A stretch of 5,351 nt of DNA, taken from positions 1 to 5,351 of the forward strand of contig CAMOFW010000054.1 of NCBI GenBank assembly GCA_946613765.1, given 5' to 3'. Under the pieces are notes generated by a model. That model had not been told where the DNA came from. It searched no databases and saw only the letters and a program-made list of their open reading frames with translations. This document shows, in pieces, positions 3,147 to 5,351 of this stretch (positions within the stretch are counted from its first letter, which is position 1; each line of letters begins with the position of its first letter). This DNA comes from an uncultured Mycoplasmatota bacterium (lineage in GTDB: Bacteria > Bacillota_I > Bacilli_A > RF39 > UBA660). The translations under genes were made by a program, and so were the position numbers.

Positions 3147-5351
3147 ATGGCTAAGAAGAAAAAATCAAAAAGTGAATCTACTAACAATAAAAAATATTCT
3201 TTTGAGTTAATAGGTTTATTATTAATATTAATTGGTATCCTAGGATTTGGATTTGGTATCATAGGTTCATTTATTAAAAAGTTTGCTATGTTTTTAGTAG
3301 GTGAATGGTGGCCAATAATTTTAATATATGTAATATTAATTGGTGCACTAATGATTGTTAAAAGAAAGAATGTTAAATACTTTTCAGCTAAATTTATTGG
3401 ATTCTATCTAGTATTATTAGTAGTATTAATTCTTTCACATTATACCTTTGCGTCAAATAATCCAACATTCATGGGAGTAATAAATGCAACTAAAGATAAT
3501 TACATGCAAAGAATTTCTACTATATCAGGAAATGGTCCAATACTATCTACTGGTGAAGCATCAATTTCAATTGGTGGTGGATTCATCGGAGCAGTATTTG
3601 CTGGATGCTTTGTTCAATTATTCTCTTTAATAGGTACAATTATAGTTTCATCTGTAATTGGAATTGTTGGTTTAATATTAATGTTCGATTTAAATCTATC
3701 AGATATCGGATCTAAAGTTAAAGACATTCATGAAAAACTTCATGAAGACGATGACGAAGAAGATGACGATGATGATGAAGAGGAAGATTACAAATATAAT
3801 AAAGAAAAAGAAGAAGATAACAAAGTTGTTATTACAAGTGTAGAGGATTTAAAACAAAAAACACAAGTTCAAAATACTGAAGTTAAAGAAGAAGTTAGTG
3901 CTCTTCCAGTTATGGATGGTGCTAAACATCCATATAGACTTCCAAGTATGTCACTTTTAGATGAACCAAAACAAATGGGTGGAAAAGTAAATTCCAACGA
4001 CTTTATTAGAGCAAATAAAAATACTTTAGAAAGAGTACTAAAAGAATTCGGATTTAATGCTCAAGTAACTGAAATACATGTTGGACCAGCTGTTACTCAA
4101 TATGAATTACATGTAAGTGCTGGAACTAAATTATCAAAAATAGTTTCATTAAATAAAGAAATAGCTTTAGCTTTAGCAGCTAAAGATGTAAGAATTCAAG
4201 CTCCAATTCCTGGTAAGAGCACAATCGGAATTGAAATTCCAAATCAAAGTGTTGCACCAGTTAAGATTAAAGAAATTTTAGCAAGTAAAAATATGGAAAA
4301 TGCTAAAGGTGGAATAGTTGTAGCCTTAGGTAAAGATATCATGGGTACATCTATGGTATGTGATATCACTAAGATGCCACATATGTTAATTGCAGGTTCT
4401 ACTGGTTCAGGTAAATCAGTATGTACTAATACAATTATCACATCTATTTTAATGAGATATAGACCAGATGAAGTAAAACTAATATTAGTAGACCCTAAAC
4501 AAGTAGAGTTATCTAACTATAATGGAGTACCTCATCTTGTATGTCCTGTTGTTACTAATCCTAAAAAAGCTAGTGTAGTTCTACAAAAGGTAGTAACTGA
4601 AATGGATAAAAGATATAATATGTTTGCAGATGAACATGTTAAAAAAATTGATGACTATAATGAAAAAATGGTTAAAACTGGTGGAGCAAAAATGCCATAT
4701 TGGGTAGTAATAATCGATGAAATGGCAGATTTGATGATTGCTGCAAGAAAAGAAGTAGAAGATTCAATCATGAGAATTACTCAACTTGCACGTGCTGCAG
4801 GTATCCATTTAATTACAGCAACACAAAGACCATCAACAGATGTTATCACAGGTGTAATTAAAGCAAACATCCCATCTCGTATAGCATTTGCAGTAGCTTC
4901 ACAAATAGATTCAAGAACTATTCTTGATAGTCCTGGAGCAGAAAAACTACTTGGTAAAGGTGATATGTTATATTTACCAATGGGTCAAAATACTCCAGTT
5001 AGAATCCAAGGATGTTTCGTATCAGATAGCGAAGTTGCTAAAGTAATAGATTATGTATGTAAAGAACAAGTTGCTCAATATGATGATACATTAACTAAAG
5101 AAGAAGTAGCTGATGATCATAACCCAGTATCTGGTGATGCTGAAGACTATGAAGATCCACTATACGATCAAATAGTAGAGTTTGCTATTTCTACTGGTAA
5201 GATATCTGCTTCACTAGTTCAAAGAAGATTTAGACTAGGCTATAATAGAGCAGCAAGAGTAATAGACTTACTTGAAGAAAGAGGAATCATCGGACCACAA
5301 AATGGTTCAAAACCAAGAGAAGTATTAGTTAAGATGGAAGGTCAAGAATAA
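3147..5351 (+). CDS. ftsK: FtsK/SpoIIIE-family DNA translocase
   Basis: A complete 734-residue membrane-anchored motor that pumps double-stranded DNA through the division or sporulation septum. Four membrane helices lie near residues 20-41, 46-71, 77-98 and 143-181, followed by an acidic linker (201-214 almost all D/E). The alpha/beta motor begins near 280; Walker A is GSTGSGKS (417-424) and Walker B VVIIDE (520-525), followed by TATQRPSTDVITG (557-569). The C-terminal gamma winged helix (about 670-734) has the SASLVQRRFRLGYNRAARVIDLLEERGI-type recognition region (R693, R694, R696) that reads orienting KOPS/SRS sequences. Length and four helices match SpoIIIE-type proteins (about 790 residues) rather than long-linker proteobacterial FtsK (about 1,300). 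Whether it acts in division, sporulation or both cannot be decided from sequence. The start has GGTGA 6 bases upstream and begins MAKKKK, as expected for a cytoplasmic N-terminus. Confidence 0.96.
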   Translation: MAKKKKSKSESTNNKKYSFELIGLLLILIGILGFGFGIIGSFIKKFAMFLVGEWWPIILIYVILIGALMIVKRKNVKYFSAKFIGFYLVLLVVLILSHYTFASNNPTFMGVINATKDNYMQRISTISGNGPILSTGEASISIGGGFIGAVFAGCFVQLFSLIGTIIVSSVIGIVGLILMFDLNLSDIGSKVKDIHEKLHEDDDEEDDDDDEEEDYKYNKEKEEDNKVVITSVEDLKQKTQVQNTEVKEEVSALPVMDGAKHPYRLPSMSLLDEPKQMGGKVNSNDFIRANKNTLERVLKEFGFNAQVTEIHVGPAVTQYELHVSAGTKLSKIVSLNKEIALALAAKDVRIQAPIPGKSTIGIEIPNQSVAPVKIKEILASKNMENAKGGIVVALGKDIMGTSMVCDITKMPHMLIAGSTGSGKSVCTNTIITSILMRYRPDEVKLILVDPKQVELSNYNGVPHLVCPVVTNPKKASVVLQKVVTEMDKRYNMFADEHVKKIDDYNEKMVKTGGAKMPYWVVIIDEMADLMIAARKEVEDSIMRITQLARAAGIHLITATQRPSTDVITGVIKANIPSRIAFAVASQIDSRTILDSPGAEKLLGKGDMLYLPMGQNTPVRIQGCFVSDSEVAKVIDYVCKEQVAQYDDTLTKEEVADDHNPVSGDAEDYEDPLYDQIVEFAISTGKISASLVQRRFRLGYNRAARVIDLLEERGIIGPQNGSKPREVLVKMEGQE
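3747..3788 (+). repeat. Low-complexity GAY/GAR tract encoding the acidic linker of FtsK/SpoIIIE
   Basis: A run of GAC/GAT/GAA/GAG codons encodes fourteen consecutive Asp/Glu residues (201-214) between the membrane domain and the motor. It is a short, imperfect trinucleotide-type repeat within the otherwise ordinary linker. Confidence 0.85.

Noticed and set aside
3029..3262. Minus-strand ORF of 77 codons
   Set aside because: It overlaps the terminator, the promoter and the start of ftsK on the opposite strand. Its translation is low-complexity with no recognisable domain, so it is a shadow.
4244..4441. Minus-strand ORF of 65 codons inside ftsK
   Set aside because: It is antisense to the Walker A region of a strongly conserved motor domain and has no independent support.
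1..5351. Mobile element, CRISPR array, toxin-antitoxin or phage-defence island
   Set aside because: No transposase, integrase, regularly spaced repeats or defence-type domains are visible. AddA and FtsK/SpoIIIE have nuclease or ATPase domains but are normal chromosomal housekeeping proteins.
1..5351. Mollicutes-type genetic code (TGA as tryptophan)
   Set aside because: The strong AT bias raised the question, but Trp in the FtsK protein is encoded by TGG and no conserved frame contains TGA read as sense.

Overview
The window comes from a very AT-rich, low-GC Gram-positive bacterium (Bacillota; a Bacilli, Erysipelotrichia or Mollicutes-related gut-type lineage is the most natural guess). Four things point this way: the strong A/T bias at third codon positions (AGA for Arg, TTA for Leu), AGGAGG-type ribosome binding sites, a PrsA-type lipoprotein foldase, and an AddA-type rather than RecB-type recombination nuclease. 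Tryptophan is written TGG in the FtsK/SpoIIIE gene, and no reading frame needs TGA as a sense codon, so the standard bacterial code fits. Species cannot be named from this stretch.

Layout. Bases 1-1174 (+) hold the C-terminal third of addA, the helicase-nuclease subunit of AddAB; its start lies outside the window. It converges on a small two-helix membrane protein of unknown function (1181-1639, -), and one perfect hairpin ends both genes. Further right on the minus strand is a complete prsA-like parvulin foldase lipoprotein (1714-2760), with its own promoter and terminator. A divergent intergenic region (2761-2874) separates it from two tiny plus-strand genes encoding single-helix membrane peptides of 28 and 25 residues (2875-2961 and 2975-3052). 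The first resembles the YjcZ-type tiny proteins of Bacilli. A terminator (about 3051-3080) and a new promoter follow. The window ends with a complete 734-residue FtsK/SpoIIIE DNA translocase (3147-5351), whose stop codon is the last three bases.

The window reads as a run of separate, mostly single-gene transcription units rather than one operon. Most of it is core housekeeping: double-strand break repair (AddA), folding of exported proteins (PrsA) and chromosome translocation (FtsK/SpoIIIE). The least ordinary part is the pair of tiny membrane-peptide genes. Upstream of them is a box, CATACAATA, that matches the -10 consensus of the mother-cell sporulation factors sigma-E and sigma-K, with an AC at sigma-K -35 spacing. 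If this is functional, the pair would be a sporulation-stage unit lying between PrsA and an FtsK/SpoIIIE translocase. That is inference from sequence motifs. I see no mobile element, CRISPR array, tRNA or rRNA, and no gene-free stretch over 300 bases.
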